Source of the DNA: Streptomyces sp. HM190
GTDB taxonomy: Bacteria; Actinomycetota; Actinomycetes; Streptomycetales; Streptomycetaceae
DNA length: 64,000 nucleotides
Reading direction: 5' to 3'
NCBI RefSeq assembly: GCF_009857135.1
Contig: NZ_CP047318.1
Location: 1,116,001-1,180,000, forward strand
In this document: piece after piece, positions 8,928 through 18,389 of the stretch
How positions within the stretch are numbered: position 1 is the first letter of the stretch
Layout: each line of letters opens with the position of its first letter
Program-made: the position numbers and the translations under genes
The notes under the pieces: generated by a model
What the model saw: only the letters and a program-made list of their open reading frames with translations
What the model was told of the DNA's origin: nothing
The model's database searches: none

Positions 8928-9647
8928 ATGGCGATCCTGGTGGTGACGGGGACGGGCACGGAGGTCGGCAAGACGGTCGCCACGGCGGCCGTCGCCGCGG
9001 TGGCGGCGACCGCCGGGCGGTCCGTGGCGGTGCTCAAGCCGGCGCAGACCGGGGTGCGGCCGGACGAGCGCGGCGACGCGGACGAGGTGGTGCGGCTCGC
9101 CGGGGACGCCGTCGCCGCTCACGAACTCGCCCGCTACCCGGAGCCGCTGGCTCCGGCGACGGCCGCCCGGCGGTCCGGGCTGGCCCCGGTTCACCCCGAG
9201 GAGGTCGCGGAGGCGGCGGCGAAGCTGGAGACCAGCCACGACCTGGTCCTGGTCGAGGGCGCGGGCGGTCTCCTCGTCCGCTTCGACGAGGCGGGCGGCA
9301 CGCTGGCGGACACGGCCCGGCTGCTGGGCGCGCCGGTGCTGCTGGTCGCCTCGGCCGGGCTGGGCACCCTCAACACGACCGAGCTGACGGCGCGGGAACT
9401 CGCCGTGCGGGAGGTCCGGCTGACGGGTGTCGTGATCGGCAGCTGGCCAGAAGCCCCGGATCTGGCGTCCCGCTGCAATGTGGCGGACCTGCCGGTGGTG
9501 GCGGGAGCGCCGCTGCTGGGGGCGGTGCCGGAGGGCGCGGGCGCGCTGGACCCGGCGGAGTTCCGGGCGCGGGCGGGCGGTTGGCTGGCACCGGCGCTGG
9601 GCGGCGCCTGGGACGCGACGGGCTTCGCGACGCGGGTGGGCGTGTAA
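8928..9647 (+). CDS. bioD: Dethiobiotin synthetase
   Basis: An ATP-dependent carboxylase of 239 residues that closes the ureido ring of dethiobiotin from diaminopelargonate and CO2. The P-loop [10 protein letters not shown] (residues 8-17), the KPAQTG substrate loop and the VEGAGGLLV motif are all in place. It starts one base after the bioA stop, as the third gene of bioB-bioA-bioD. The 3' end faces the LuxR-type gene convergently across 56 bases. Confidence 0.93.
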   Translation: MAILVVTGTGTEVGKTVATAAVAAVAATAGRSVAVLKPAQTGVRPDERGDADEVVRLAGDAVAAHELARYPEPLAPATAARRSGLAPVHPEEVAEAAAKLETSHDLVLVEGAGGLLVRFDEAGGTLADTARLLGAPVLLVASAGLGTLNTTELTARELAVREVRLTGVVIGSWPEAPDLASRCNVADLPVVAGAPLLGAVPEGAGALDPAEFRARAGGWLAPALGGAWDATGFATRVGV

Positions 9648-9703
9648 GGCAGGGCGCGTCGCGGGAGGCCGTGCGGCGGCCGGTGCCCGGCACGGGGCGG
9701 GGG

Positions 9704-12250
9704 TCAGCTCGTCGTCTCTCCCAGCAGGCGGACCAGTTCGATGCGGGATCTGATGCCCAGGCGGGCGAAGACGCCGCGGAGGTGGTGGTCGATCGTGCGG
9801 GGGCTCAGGAGGAGGCGGGCGGCGATCTCGCGGTTCGTGGCGCCGTCCGCGGCCATCCGGGCGATGGCCAGTTGCTGGGCGGTGAGCCGGCCGGTGAGAT
9901 CGTCGGTGCCCCGGGCGGCGGGGGCCCGTTCGCCGAGGGCGCGGAGTTCGGCGCGGGCCTGCTCGGCGCAGTGGGGCGAGCCGAAGTGGTCGAACGCCTC
10001 CCGCGCGCTGTGCAGCCGGTCGCGGGCCTCGGTGCGGTTGCGGAGCCGCCGCAGCGCGCTGCCGAACAGCAGTTCCGTGCGGGCCCGTTCGAAGTCACGG
10101 GTGCCGGAGGCGTGCAGGTCGAGCGCGGCGCGGTAGTGCTCGACGGCCTCCTCCCCCGTCGCGAGCAGCGCCCGGCAGCGGGCGCTGAGGGCGAGGTCGT
10201 CGGCGCTGCGGACGGTGCGGGCCCAGCGGTCGTAGTCGGCGTGCGCGGCGCGGGCGACGCGGGTGTCGCCGGTGCGGACGGCGGCCTCGACGTAGTGCGG
10301 GGTGGCGAGGTGGCGGATGGCCCGGTGCCCGTGCCCGGGGCCGAACCCGGCGAGCGCGCGGAGGCGGGCAGCCGAGGCGGCGTAGCGGCCGGCGGCGAGG
10401 TCCAGGAAGGCGAGGGCGGACATGGCGAGCGCCGCCGGGAGCCCGAGGCCCCGTTCCAGCGCGTGGGCGCGGGCGGACTCGGCGCGTTCCCGGCACACCC
10501 GCTCGTCCCCGGTGACGGCCGCGAACATCGCGAGGGCGGCCTGGAGATGGCAGGCCCCGTTGTCCTGCCCGGTGGCGTACGCCTGCCGCAGGGCGTCCAC
10601 GGCGGCGGCCTCGGCGGCCCTGGGGCGCCCGGTCCAGAACTCGGTGTACGCCCGGAACTCCATGGCCTGCGGCACCGTGGCCGTCTCGCCCCTGGCGCGG
10701 GCGGAGGCGGCGGCGCGAGCGGTGGCGGTGAACGCGCGGGTGTGGTCGCCGAGGAGGAGGGCGGCGATCCCGGCGTGGATCAGCCCGGTGGGGTCGCCGC
10801 CGGGGCCGCTGCGTCCGGCGGCGGCTTCGAGGACGTCGCGGGCGTCGTCGTAGCGTCCCTCGAACGCGGCGGCCAGTGCGCCGAGGGTGCTCGGCGGCAG
10901 GATGCCGAGCCGGTCGGCGACGGCGGCGGCCTCCCGGCAGCGGCGCAGGTCCCCGGTGTAGACGGCGGCCTCGGTGGCTCGTGCCAGCAGATGGGCGGCC
11001 GTGTCCGGGTCGTGATCGGCGCCGTGCCGGACGGCGGCGGTGAGCAGGGCGTCGAAGGCCTCGGAGGCGTTGCCCGAGCGGAGGGCGAGGAGCCCGGCGA
11101 GGGTGTCGTCGTCGGTGGCGGCGACGAGCCGGCGGGCCCGGTCGCCGTCGCCCGACTGCCAGGCATCCGCCGCCGCCCGCGCGAGCAGGGGCACGCGTTC
11201 GGCGGGGTCGGGGGTGAGGGCGGCGGCGCGTTCGGCGAGGGCGGAGGCCAGCACGGGATCGCCGATGGCACGTGCCACCTTCGCCGCGAGGCGGAGTTCG
11301 GCGGCGAGCCGGCGACTGGGACCGAGGGCGGCGGCGGCCCGGTGCCAGGAGCGTGCCGGTCTCTCGCCCTCGCCGCTGAGGACTCCGGCGAGCAGGCGGT
11401 GGACCGCGCGGCGGTCGGCCGTGGAGGCGGACTCGTAGACGGCGATACGGGTCCAGGCGTCCCGGAAGACGACACCCTGGGCGGTGGCGTCCGCGAGGCC
11501 CGCCGCCTCGGCCTCGTCGAGGGGCCGGGTGTCGAGTCCGGCGGCCGCGACGGCCCGCTCGTAGGCGTGTGTCGGGACCGGGTACTGGTCGGCTGCGGCG
11601 AGGAGCAGCAGGAAGCGGGTGTCGTCGGGCAGGGCCCGCAGGTCGCGCCGGTGGGCGCGCAGCAGCGCGGGGGCGAGCGCGAACGGCTCGGCGGGCAGCG
11701 GATCGAGCCCGGTGGCCTGGCGCGGGGTGAGCGCGGCGGCGAGTTCGGCGGCGGCCCGCGGATCGCCGTGGGCGGCGTGCAGCAGACGTACGCGCACGCC
11801 CTCGGACAGCGCGGGCCCGGTCCCGGCACGCTCGGCCGGGCCGAAGGCGGCCTGGCGGGACGCGGAGGGGCGGGAGGCACGCGGGTGGGGCGCGGAGGGG
11901 CCGGTGACGGACGGGCCGGGTGCGCCCTCGCCCGATGCGCACGGGGCGGGCGAGGGCCGCTTGGGCGGGACGGACGCGGGCGAGCCGGACGCGGGCGGGA
12001 CGGACGCGGGCGAGCCGGACGCGGGCGGGACGGACGCGGGCGAGCCGGACGCGGGCGGGACGGCGGTGCCCTGGCCGGGCGTGGTCGGGACGGGCGTGGT
12101 CGGGCCGCGTCGGGGCGGCGCGGGCACGCCGCCGGGCGGTGTCGGCGCGGCGGCCGATGCCGTGTGCGGGCTCGGCCGCGCGGTACTGGGGGGCGGTGGC
12201 GAGCGATGCGGAAGTCGTGGGGGGTTCACCGGAGTCACCACACTCATCAC
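9704..12250 (-). CDS. Large LuxR-family regulator lacking the N-terminal NTPase
   Basis: 848 residues. The C-terminal LuxR/GerE helix-turn-helix is clear (LTAQQLAIARMAADGATNREIAARLLLSPRTIDHHLRGVFARLGI, about residues 785-830). The middle (about 150-770) is Ala/Arg-rich helical repeat sequence typical of the C-terminal half of LAL regulators. The usual N-terminal GREAE...GxxGxGKT NTPase module is absent. In its place is about 140 residues of Pro/Ser/Ala-rich low-complexity sequence that includes three exact ten-residue repeats (see 11971-12060). Either the NTPase half has been deleted, or the true start is internal near residue 150. GTG 12250 and ATG 12247 are adjacent candidate starts. Confidence 0.8.
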   Translation of the reverse strand: MMSVVTPVNPPRLPHRSPPPPSTARPSPHTASAAAPTPPGGVPAPPRRGPTTPVPTTPGQGTAVPPASGSPASVPPASGSPASVPPASGSPASVPPKRPSPAPCASGEGAPGPSVTGPSAPHPRASRPSASRQAAFGPAERAGTGPALSEGVRVRLLHAAHGDPRAAAELAAALTPRQATGLDPLPAEPFALAPALLRAHRRDLRALPDDTRFLLLLAAADQYPVPTHAYERAVAAAGLDTRPLDEAEAAGLADATAQGVVFRDAWTRIAVYESASTADRRAVHRLLAGVLSGEGERPARSWHRAAAALGPSRRLAAELRLAAKVARAIGDPVLASALAERAAALTPDPAERVPLLARAAADAWQSGDGDRARRLVAATDDDTLAGLLALRSGNASEAFDALLTAAVRHGADHDPDTAAHLLARATEAAVYTGDLRRCREAAAVADRLGILPPSTLGALAAAFEGRYDDARDVLEAAAGRSGPGGDPTGLIHAGIAALLLGDHTRAFTATARAAASARARGETATVPQAMEFRAYTEFWTGRPRAAEAAAVDALRQAYATGQDNGACHLQAALAMFAAVTGDERVCRERAESARAHALERGLGLPAALAMSALAFLDLAAGRYAASAARLRALAGFGPGHGHRAIRHLATPHYVEAAVRTGDTRVARAAHADYDRWARTVRSADDLALSARCRALLATGEEAVEHYRAALDLHASGTRDFERARTELLFGSALRRLRNRTEARDRLHSAREAFDHFGSPHCAEQARAELRALGERAPAARGTDDLTGRLTAQQLAIARMAADGATNREIAARLLLSPRTIDHHLRGVFARLGIRSRIELVRLLGETTS
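11971..12060. repeat. Three exact 30-bp tandem repeats inside the LuxR-type gene
   Basis: Bases 11971-12000, 12001-12030 and 12031-12060 are identical 30-mers beginning CGGACGCGGGCGAGCCGGAC. They encode a repeated Pro/Ala/Ser/Val decapeptide on the minus strand, and partial copies flank them. The length is a multiple of three, so copy-number change would not break the frame. Confidence 0.95.
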
Positions 12251-12356
12251 GTTACTTGCGGGTTAACCGACCAGTAAACACCGGCGATTTCACCGATGCG
12301 GCGCGCGTAGACCCCGCTGACACTCCTGACGAACCCCACCCGCCTCAGGAGGCTCC

Positions 12357-13043
12357 ATGCATCGCCGCATGCGCCGTATCGCCACGGCCCTCGGGACCGT
12401 GACCAGCACGCTCCTGCTGTCCCTGACCTTCTCCGCGGCCCCCGCCCGGGCCGCGACCCACGACCCGGTCGTCTTCGTGCACGGTCTGAGCAGCTCGTCC
12501 AGCAGCTGGGACGACTGGATCGCCTACTTCAAGGCGGACGGTTACGCCGCCTCGGAACTGCACTCCTGGTCGTACGACTGGGGCCAGTCGAACGTCACGA
12601 CGGCGGCGCAGCTGAAGACGAAGATCCAGAGCGTGCTCGCCTCGACGGGCGCCTCCAAGGTCGACGTGGTCGTCCACTCGATGGGCGCGCTCAGCTCGCG
12701 CTACTACCTCAAGAACCTCGGCGGGACGGCGTACGTGGACGACTTCGTCTCCACCGCCGGCGTCAACCACGGCACGACCGTGGCGGGTTGGTGCCGCTGG
12801 CTCTACACCTCGTGCGGCGAGATGTACACCGGCAGCTCGTTCCTGACCTCGCTCAACTCCGGTGACGAGACGCCGGGCAGCGTGTCGTACGCCAGCTACT
12901 GGTCGAACTGCGACGAGGCGCTCACCCCGGACACCACCGCGATCCTGAACGGGGCCACGAACGTCGAGGTCGGCTGTGTCTCGCACAACGAGATGAACAA
13001 CGACCACGGCGTCTACGAGCAGGTGCGGAACTTCATCGCCTGA
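12357..13043 (+). CDS. Secreted triacylglycerol lipase / esterase
   Basis: A 228-residue alpha/beta hydrolase with a signal peptide ([32 protein letters not shown], cleavage about residue 32). The oxyanion loop is [13 protein letters not shown]. The nucleophile is Ser108 in VVVHSMG, a candidate Asp lies in [10 protein letters not shown], and the His is in [10 protein letters not shown]. Four Cys in the C-terminal half ([23 protein letters not shown]) suggest two disulfides, fitting an exported enzyme. It resembles small Streptomyces lipases of the LipA/Est class. CAGGAGG sits at the right spacing before ATG 12357. It is a single-gene unit divergent from the LuxR-type gene. Confidence 0.87.
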   Translation: MHRRMRRIATALGTVTSTLLLSLTFSAAPARAATHDPVVFVHGLSSSSSSWDDWIAYFKADGYAASELHSWSYDWGQSNVTTAAQLKTKIQSVLASTGASKVDVVVHSMGALSSRYYLKNLGGTAYVDDFVSTAGVNHGTTVAGWCRWLYTSCGEMYTGSSFLTSLNSGDETPGSVSYASYWSNCDEALTPDTTAILNGATNVEVGCVSHNEMNNDHGVYEQVRNFIA

Positions 13044-13216
13044 CCTCCCGGCACGCCGGGAACACCGCCCGTCGTACGCCCCGCGCCCGTCGCGCGGTCT
13101 CCTCCCCAGGGCCGCGCGGCGGGCGCCGCCGCGCCCGTCTCCCGGTACGGGACGGGTGAGCCGGTCCCCGAGGGGGGACAATCGCGGTATCTGTCGTCCT
13201 CCTCGGGAGGTCCGTC

Positions 13217-13888
13217 ATGGTCCGTGCCGGCAAGGACGCCGTGCGCCACCCCCTGTTCGCCCGGTTCTACGCCCGGTTGAGCGTGTCGGCGGAGCCGGTG
13301 ATCGGCCCGTTGCGCGATGAACTGCTCGACGGGCTGTCGGGGCGGGTCATCGAGATCGGCGCCGGCAACGGTCTGAACCTCGCGCACTACCCGCGTACGG
13401 TCGCGGAGGTCGTGGCGATCGAACCGGAGTACTCCCTGCGGCAGTTGGCGCTGGAGGCGGCCCTGCGCGCCGACGTGCCGGTGGATGTCGTGCCGGGCGT
13501 GGCGGAGGCCCTGCCGGTCAAGAGCGAGGCGTTCGACGCGGCCGTGGTGTCGCTGGTGCTGTGCAGTGTGCGGGATGTGCGGCGTGCGCTGGGGGAGGTC
13601 CGGCGGGTGCTGCGTCCCGGCGGTGAGCTGAGGTTCCTCGAGCACGGCGGGGGCGGCGGCCGGGTGATGCGCACGACGCAGCGGGCGCTGGACCGCACGG
13701 TGTGGCCCCTGTTGTTCGGCGGCTGCCATGTGTCCCGCGACCCGCTGGGCGCGATCGGGGCCGCGGCGTTCGAGATCGAGTCGGTCAAGGAGCTGTGCGT
13801 ACCGCCGCGGGGCCCGCGCCTGCCCAGTTCGTACCACGTACTGGGCCGGGCCCGGCGCTCCGGCCCGGCCGGCGACGTGGAGGCATAG
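13217..13888 (+). CDS. Class I SAM-dependent methyltransferase
   Basis: 223 residues with a Rossmann methyltransferase core. Motif I is VIEIGAGNGLNLAHYP (about 43-58), the acidic loop is VVAIEPEYSLRQLA, motif II is EAFDAAVVSLVLCSV and motif III is RRVLRPGGELRFLEHG. The order and the C-terminal half (PLLFGGCHVSRDP, then SYHVLGRAR) are like UbiE/METTL7-type small-molecule methyltransferases. The substrate cannot be read from sequence. GGGAGG precedes ATG 13217. Confidence 0.82.
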   Translation: MVRAGKDAVRHPLFARFYARLSVSAEPVIGPLRDELLDGLSGRVIEIGAGNGLNLAHYPRTVAEVVAIEPEYSLRQLALEAALRADVPVDVVPGVAEALPVKSEAFDAAVVSLVLCSVRDVRRALGEVRRVLRPGGELRFLEHGGGGGRVMRTTQRALDRTVWPLLFGGCHVSRDPLGAIGAAAFEIESVKELCVPPRGPRLPSSYHVLGRARRSGPAGDVEA

Positions 13889-13909
13889 AGGGCCTGTCGG
13901 CGCGGTCGT

Positions 13910-14284
13910 TCACCGGCTCCATCGGCGCAGTTCCTGTGCGATGTCGTGCACCGTCGCCTCGCCGGTCTTCACGAGTCGGGCCAGTTCGCGCACCCGCTCG
14001 GCGGAGGTGACGACCTTGACGCCGCTGGCGACGAGGTAGCCATAGGCGACGGCGGAGGCGAACAGCGCGTTGGAGCGCTCCAGGGCCGGGACGTGCATCA
14101 GGAGTTGCAGGAGTGAGGCCGCGCGGGCGTGCGGGGTGTCGTAGACGGGGACGTCGAAGATCTGCGCGTCGTGCCGGGCGACGGCGGCGACGAGGGCGCC
14201 CCAGTCGCTGACCTGGGGATCTCCGGGCGTCTTCTGTTCGGCGACCATCAGCAGCCAGGCGAGGTCGATGCGGAGCCGGCTCAA
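13910..14284 (-). CDS. Fic/Doc-like toxin component with degenerate motif
   Basis: 124 residues from a TTG at 14284, four bases after its antitoxin partner. The layout is Doc-like: an N-terminal helix with DWGALVAAVARHDAQIFDVPVYD, then HVPALERSNALFASAVAYGYLVASGVKV where Doc has its HxFxDGNKR catalytic loop and following helix. Only the His and a trailing Asn survive here, so AMP/phosphate-transferase chemistry is doubtful. Very similar Streptomyces proteins are known as Fic-family toxin components. It is the second gene of a toxin-antitoxin operon. Confidence 0.72.
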   Translation of the reverse strand: MSRLRIDLAWLLMVAEQKTPGDPQVSDWGALVAAVARHDAQIFDVPVYDTPHARAASLLQLLMHVPALERSNALFASAVAYGYLVASGVKVVTSAERVRELARLVKTGEATVHDIAQELRRWSR

Positions 14285-14288
14285 GGGA

Positions 14289-14564
14289 TCAGTGACGTCC
14301 CTCGTGTCCGCCCCCGGGCTCCCCCGCCGCTCTCGACGTCGTCCGGGCGGGGGCGGCGCCGTCGAACTCCTCGGCGAAGACCGCCGCGTACTGCTTCATG
14401 AAATCGGCCGCGGACTCCACGAAGGTGTGGCCCACCTCTCCGGTGTCCTGTCTGACCAGCTCCTCGATGTACCGGTTGACACTCATCCCACGCTCCAGGG
14501 CTCGCTCCCGGGCGGCGCGCGCCGTGTCCTCGTCCACCCGTACGTTCAGCTGGGTCTTGGCCAT
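14289..14564 (-). CDS. Ribbon-helix-helix antitoxin paired with the Fic-like toxin
   Basis: 91 residues. The N-terminal KTQLNVRVDEDTARAARERALERGMSVNRYIEELVRQD is a standard ribbon-helix-helix DNA-binding fold (beta strand, two helices). The disordered acidic C-terminal half (FVESAADFMKQYAAVFAEEFDG) is where a toxin-binding helix would lie. It is encoded directly upstream of the Fic-like gene in the same direction and probably autoregulates the operon. ATG 14564 is used. Confidence 0.8.
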   Translation of the reverse strand: MAKTQLNVRVDEDTARAARERALERGMSVNRYIEELVRQDTGEVGHTFVESAADFMKQYAAVFAEEFDGAAPARTTSRAAGEPGGGHEGRH

Positions 14565-14620
14565 GCCTCGACGCTAGCGCCGGAGTGCTAGCGCAGCAAG
14601 GGCGCACAGGAGCACGGCAC

Positions 14621-14662
14621 GGCACCCGGCACCCGGCACCCGGCACCCGGCACCCGGCACCC
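14621..14662. repeat. Six exact tandem copies of the 7-mer GGCACCC
   Basis: Bases 14621-14662 are six perfect heptamers, just upstream of the antitoxin promoter and 177 bases before the ABC gene. The array is non-coding and could vary in length by slippage. Confidence 0.95.
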
Positions 14663-14838
14663 GCAGGGACCTCACACCCGCAGGGGGACTACACCCATGC
14701 CCCTTACATCCACCTACGACGCCCGACCTGCGACGGAGAGCGACTCGGACTTCGGGGGGATACCCGGTGTGGACTGGATCACATTAGGCTCGTCCGGGAA
14801 CGCCCGGAATGCGAACCCTTTCGAGCAGGGAGGCCGTT

Positions 14839-15711
14839 TTGTCCACTGCTGCCGCTGAGCACTCTCTCGGCCGCGCGGAAGCCGATGGTGTCGCCGCCCG
14901 CGCCCGGGGCCTGACGAAGGCGTACGGCTCGGGCGAGACGGCGGTGCTCGCCCTCGACTCGGTCGACGTGGACATCGCGCGCGGCCGCTTCACCGCGGTG
15001 ATGGGCCCCTCGGGCTCGGGGAAGTCCACGCTGATGCACTGCCTGGCCGGGCTCGACACCGTGTCGGCCGGGCAGGTGTGGCTCGGGGACACCGAGATCA
15101 CCGGGCTGAAGGACCGGGAGCTGACCCGGCTGCGCCGGGACCGCATCGGCTTCATGTTCCAGTCGTTCAACCTGATCCCGACGCTGAACGCGGCCGAGAA
15201 CATCACGCTGCCCATGGACATCGCGGGCCGCAAACCCGACGAGAAGTGGCTGGACCAGGTCATCGACACGCTCGGGCTGCGGAACCGGCTGGGGCACCGG
15301 CCGGCCCAGCTCTCCGGCGGCCAGCAGCAGCGGGTCGCCTGCGCCCGCGCCCTCGCCTCCCGGCCCGAGCTGATCTTCGCGGACGAGCCGACCGGCAACC
15401 TCGACTCGCGGGCCGGACTGGAGGTGCTGGGCTTCCTGCGCGGGGCCGTCGACCAGCTGGGCCAGACCGTCGTCATGGTCACCCACGACCCCGGCGCCGC
15501 CGCCCACTCCGACCTGGTGCTGTACCTCGCCGACGGTCGGATCGTGGACCGGATGGAGCACCCCACGGCCGAGGCGGTCCTCGAACGCATGCGCCTGTTC
15601 AGCGGCAGCGCCGCCCAGCCCTCCGCACTCGATCCGCGCGCCCCGGCCGACGGGCAGGACGCGCCCTCCGACGCGCGCACCACCGGGACCACCGACCTCG
15701 ACAAGGACTGA
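14839..15711 (+). CDS. ABC transporter ATP-binding subunit (MacB/LolD type)
   Basis: The nucleotide-binding half of an export-type ABC system. It has Walker A GPSGSGKST, Q-loop FMFQSFNLIPTLNAAENI (typical of the MacB/LolD group), signature LSGGQQQRVACARAL, Walker B LIFADEPTGNLD and H-loop MVTHDPG. TTG 14839 is preferred because AGGGAGG lies 6-12 bases upstream and the product then begins MSTAAAEHSLG; an ATG at 14809 is the alternative. The C-terminal 40 residues are polar and disordered. It is followed after four bases by its permease. Likely roles are lipoprotein, lipid or peptide extrusion, or a bacitracin-type resistance exporter. Confidence 0.92.
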   Translation: MSTAAAEHSLGRAEADGVAARARGLTKAYGSGETAVLALDSVDVDIARGRFTAVMGPSGSGKSTLMHCLAGLDTVSAGQVWLGDTEITGLKDRELTRLRRDRIGFMFQSFNLIPTLNAAENITLPMDIAGRKPDEKWLDQVIDTLGLRNRLGHRPAQLSGGQQQRVACARALASRPELIFADEPTGNLDSRAGLEVLGFLRGAVDQLGQTVVMVTHDPGAAAHSDLVLYLADGRIVDRMEHPTAEAVLERMRLFSGSAAQPSALDPRAPADGQDAPSDARTTGTTDLDKD

Positions 15712-15715
15712 GACC

Positions 15716-18286
15716 GTGCTGAAGGCGACCCTGCGGAGTTTTCTCGCGCACAAGGGGCGGCTGCTGCTCTCCGCGCTGGCCATCGTCCTGTCCGTGGCGT
15801 TCGTCTCGGGCAGCCTGATCTTCTCGGACACGGTCACCCGCACCTTCGACCGTCTCTTCGCCTCCACCGCGGCCGACGTCACCGTCGGCCCGAAGGACGA
15901 CGACCTGGAGGGGCAGCTGCCGTCCGGGGCCGTGGACACCGTGCCCGCCTCCCTCGCCCAGCGGGTCGCGAAGGTCGACGGCGTCGCGGACACCCATGTG
16001 GACGCCGCCGTGGAGAACATCACCGTCGTCGACCAGGACAACGAGTCGGTGGGCCCGACGACCGGCGCCCCCACCATCGCAACCAACTGGTACCCCACCG
16101 ACCGCAGTCCCGTGGAGCTGACCAGCGGTCACGCGCCCGAGGGCCCCGGTCAGGCACTGCTGGACGCCGACACCGCGAAGAAGAAGGACGTCGAGATCGG
16201 TGACACGCTCACCGTGCTCGCCGCACCCGGCTCCTTCAAGGTGGAGATCGTCGGCATCGCCACCTTCACCACCACCAACCCCGGCGCCGCGCTGGTCTTC
16301 CTCGACACACCGACCGCGCAGTCCCGGCTGCTGGGCAACCCGGACGCCGCCACCGGCATCTCGGTGACCGCCGCCCCCGGCGTCGGCGACGACGAGCTGA
16401 AGGAACGGATCGCCGCCGCCCTCGGGCCGGACAGGTACACGTACCAGACCGCCGACGAGCAGGCCGATTCGGCGGCCGCCTCGCTGGGCGGGTTCCTCGA
16501 CGTCATCAAGTACGTGATGCTGGGCTTCGCGGGCATCGCGACGCTCGTCGGGGTCTTCCTCATCGTCAACACCTTCTCGATGCTCATCGCCCAGCGCACC
16601 CGTGAGCTGGGCCTGCTGCGCGCCCTGGGCGCCGACCGGCGGCAGGTGCGCCGGTCCGTGCTCACCGAGGCGGCGCTCCTCGGCCTCGTCGGGTCGACGC
16701 TCGGACTCGCCGCGGGCATCGGGCTGGCCTTCGGGCTGATCGAACTCATGGGCGCGTTCGGGATGAACCTCAAGTCCACCGAGATGGTGGTCGGCGTGGG
16801 GACGCCGATCGCGGCGTACGTCGTCGGGCTCGGGGTGACCTTCGTGGCGGCGTACCTGCCGGCGCGGCGCGCGGCGACCGTGTCGCCGATGGCGGCGCTG
16901 TCGGACGCGGAGATCGCCGGGGCGGGCCGGCCGCTGCGGACGCGGGCGGTGGTCGGCGCGGTCGTCGGCGCGGCAGGCGCCGCCGCGCTCGTGGGGTGCG
17001 CGGTGTCGTCGGACACCGGCTCGGCGGCCTCGCTCCTCGGCCTCGGCGTCGTCCTCACCCTGATCGCGACCGTCATCGCGGGCCCGCTCCTGGTGCGGCC
17101 GGTGATCCGGGTCCTCGGCGGCGCGTTCCCGGCGCTGTTCGGCTCCATCGGCCGGATGAGCCAGCGCAACGCCCTGCGCAACCCGCGCCGTACGGGGGCG
17201 ACGGCCGCCGCGCTGATGGTGGGGCTCGCGCTGGTCGCCGGGATGTCCGTGGCGAGCGCGTCGATGACCAAGTCGTTCGACAACGAGATCGACAAGACGC
17301 TGGGCGCGGACTTCGTCGTCCAGAACCAGAACTTCCAGCCGTTCCCGCAGGAGGTCACGGACAAGGTCCGCAACACCGAGGGCGCCGGCCTCGTCGTACG
17401 GCAGCGGTTCGCGCCCGTCGCCGTGCGGCTGCCGGACGGCAAGCGGGTCGAGACCACCGCCTCCGCCTACGACTCCCGGCTCGACGAGGTCGCGAACGTC
17501 ACCTACGCCCAGGGCGACAGCGCCGCCGCGCTGGCCGACGGCGCCCTCGGCATGGACGTGGGCTTCGCCCGCGAGCACCGCGTGAGGATCGGCGACAAGA
17601 TCCCGGTGCGGTTCCCGGGCGGGAAGGACGCCGAGTTGAAGGTCGGCGCGTTCACCGACCAGGACACCGCCGACGGCTTCGGGACGCAGGGCGGCTTCTT
17701 CTTCGGGACGGGCACCATCGAGCGGTACGTGCCCGGCGGCCAGGACTCGGCGCTGTACGTGAACGCCGCCCCCGGCGTCGGCGCCGACACACTGCGCGCG
17801 AACCTGGAGAGGACGCTGGACGCGTACCCCCAGGTGCAGGTGCGGGACCAGGCCGACTACAAGGAACTGGTCCGCGGCCAGATCGCCGTGCTGCTGTACC
17901 TGGTGTACGCGCTGCTCGGCCTCGCCATCGTGATCGCCGTGCTCGGTGTGGTGAACACCCTCGCGCTGTCGGTGGTCGAGCGCACCCGGGAGATCGGGCT
18001 GCTGCGGGCGATCGGCCTCGGCCGGCGGCAGCTGCGGCGGATGATCCGCCTGGAGTCGGTGGTGATCGCCGTGTTCGGCGCGGTCCTCGGGCTGGCGCTG
18101 GGTCTGGTGTGGGGCGTGTGCGTGCAGCAGGTGCTGGCGCTCCAGGGCATGAAGGCGCTCGCGATCCCGTGGGGCACGGTCGTCGCCGTGGTGATCGGCT
18201 CGGCGGTGGTCGGTGTGGTGGCCGCTCTGCTGCCCGCGCTGCGGGCGTCGCGGATGAACGTGCTGGCGGCGATCGCGCACGAGTGA
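15716..18286 (+). CDS. FtsX/MacB-family ABC permease with two FtsX domains
   Basis: 856 residues. An N-terminal membrane anchor (LLLSALAIVLSVAFVSGSLIFSD) is followed by a MacB-like extracellular domain (about 45-250). A first FtsX block has three spans (about 265-400), and two further spans near 410-470 lead to a second extracellular domain (about 510-700) and a final FtsX block (about 720-850). The RTRELGLLRALGADRRQVRRSV and RTREIGLLRAIGLGRRQLRRMI loops are the duplicated FtsX cytoplasmic motifs. GTG 15716 lies just after the ATPase stop, so the two genes form one transport operon. Confidence 0.92.
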   Translation: MLKATLRSFLAHKGRLLLSALAIVLSVAFVSGSLIFSDTVTRTFDRLFASTAADVTVGPKDDDLEGQLPSGAVDTVPASLAQRVAKVDGVADTHVDAAVENITVVDQDNESVGPTTGAPTIATNWYPTDRSPVELTSGHAPEGPGQALLDADTAKKKDVEIGDTLTVLAAPGSFKVEIVGIATFTTTNPGAALVFLDTPTAQSRLLGNPDAATGISVTAAPGVGDDELKERIAAALGPDRYTYQTADEQADSAAASLGGFLDVIKYVMLGFAGIATLVGVFLIVNTFSMLIAQRTRELGLLRALGADRRQVRRSVLTEAALLGLVGSTLGLAAGIGLAFGLIELMGAFGMNLKSTEMVVGVGTPIAAYVVGLGVTFVAAYLPARRAATVSPMAALSDAEIAGAGRPLRTRAVVGAVVGAAGAAALVGCAVSSDTGSAASLLGLGVVLTLIATVIAGPLLVRPVIRVLGGAFPALFGSIGRMSQRNALRNPRRTGATAAALMVGLALVAGMSVASASMTKSFDNEIDKTLGADFVVQNQNFQPFPQEVTDKVRNTEGAGLVVRQRFAPVAVRLPDGKRVETTASAYDSRLDEVANVTYAQGDSAAALADGALGMDVGFAREHRVRIGDKIPVRFPGGKDAELKVGAFTDQDTADGFGTQGGFFFGTGTIERYVPGGQDSALYVNAAPGVGADTLRANLERTLDAYPQVQVRDQADYKELVRGQIAVLLYLVYALLGLAIVIAVLGVVNTLALSVVERTREIGLLRAIGLGRRQLRRMIRLESVVIAVFGAVLGLALGLVWGVCVQQVLALQGMKALAIPWGTVVAVVIGSAVVGVVAALLPALRASRMNVLAAIAHE

Positions 18287-18389
18287 ACCGGCGGCGGAGT
18301 CGCGGTCCGGGCGTGCTGGCAGCGAGCGCGCCCGGGTGGTGTACTCGCCGGGACACCAGGCTCACATCCCTTGCCGGTGAGGAGAGTTC

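Noticed and set aside
9581..12277. 898-codon plus-strand frame opposite the LuxR-type gene
   Set aside because: Gly/Ala/Glu low-complexity antisense frame of a G+C-rich gene; the minus strand has a clear LuxR domain and normal codon bias.
14621..14662. GGCACCC array considered as a CRISPR fragment
   Set aside because: Units are contiguous with no spacers and only 7 bases long; no cas genes in the window.
15599..18280. 893-codon minus-strand frame opposite the FtsX-type permease
   Set aside because: Arg/His/Asp-rich shadow of a permease with recognisable domains on the plus strand.
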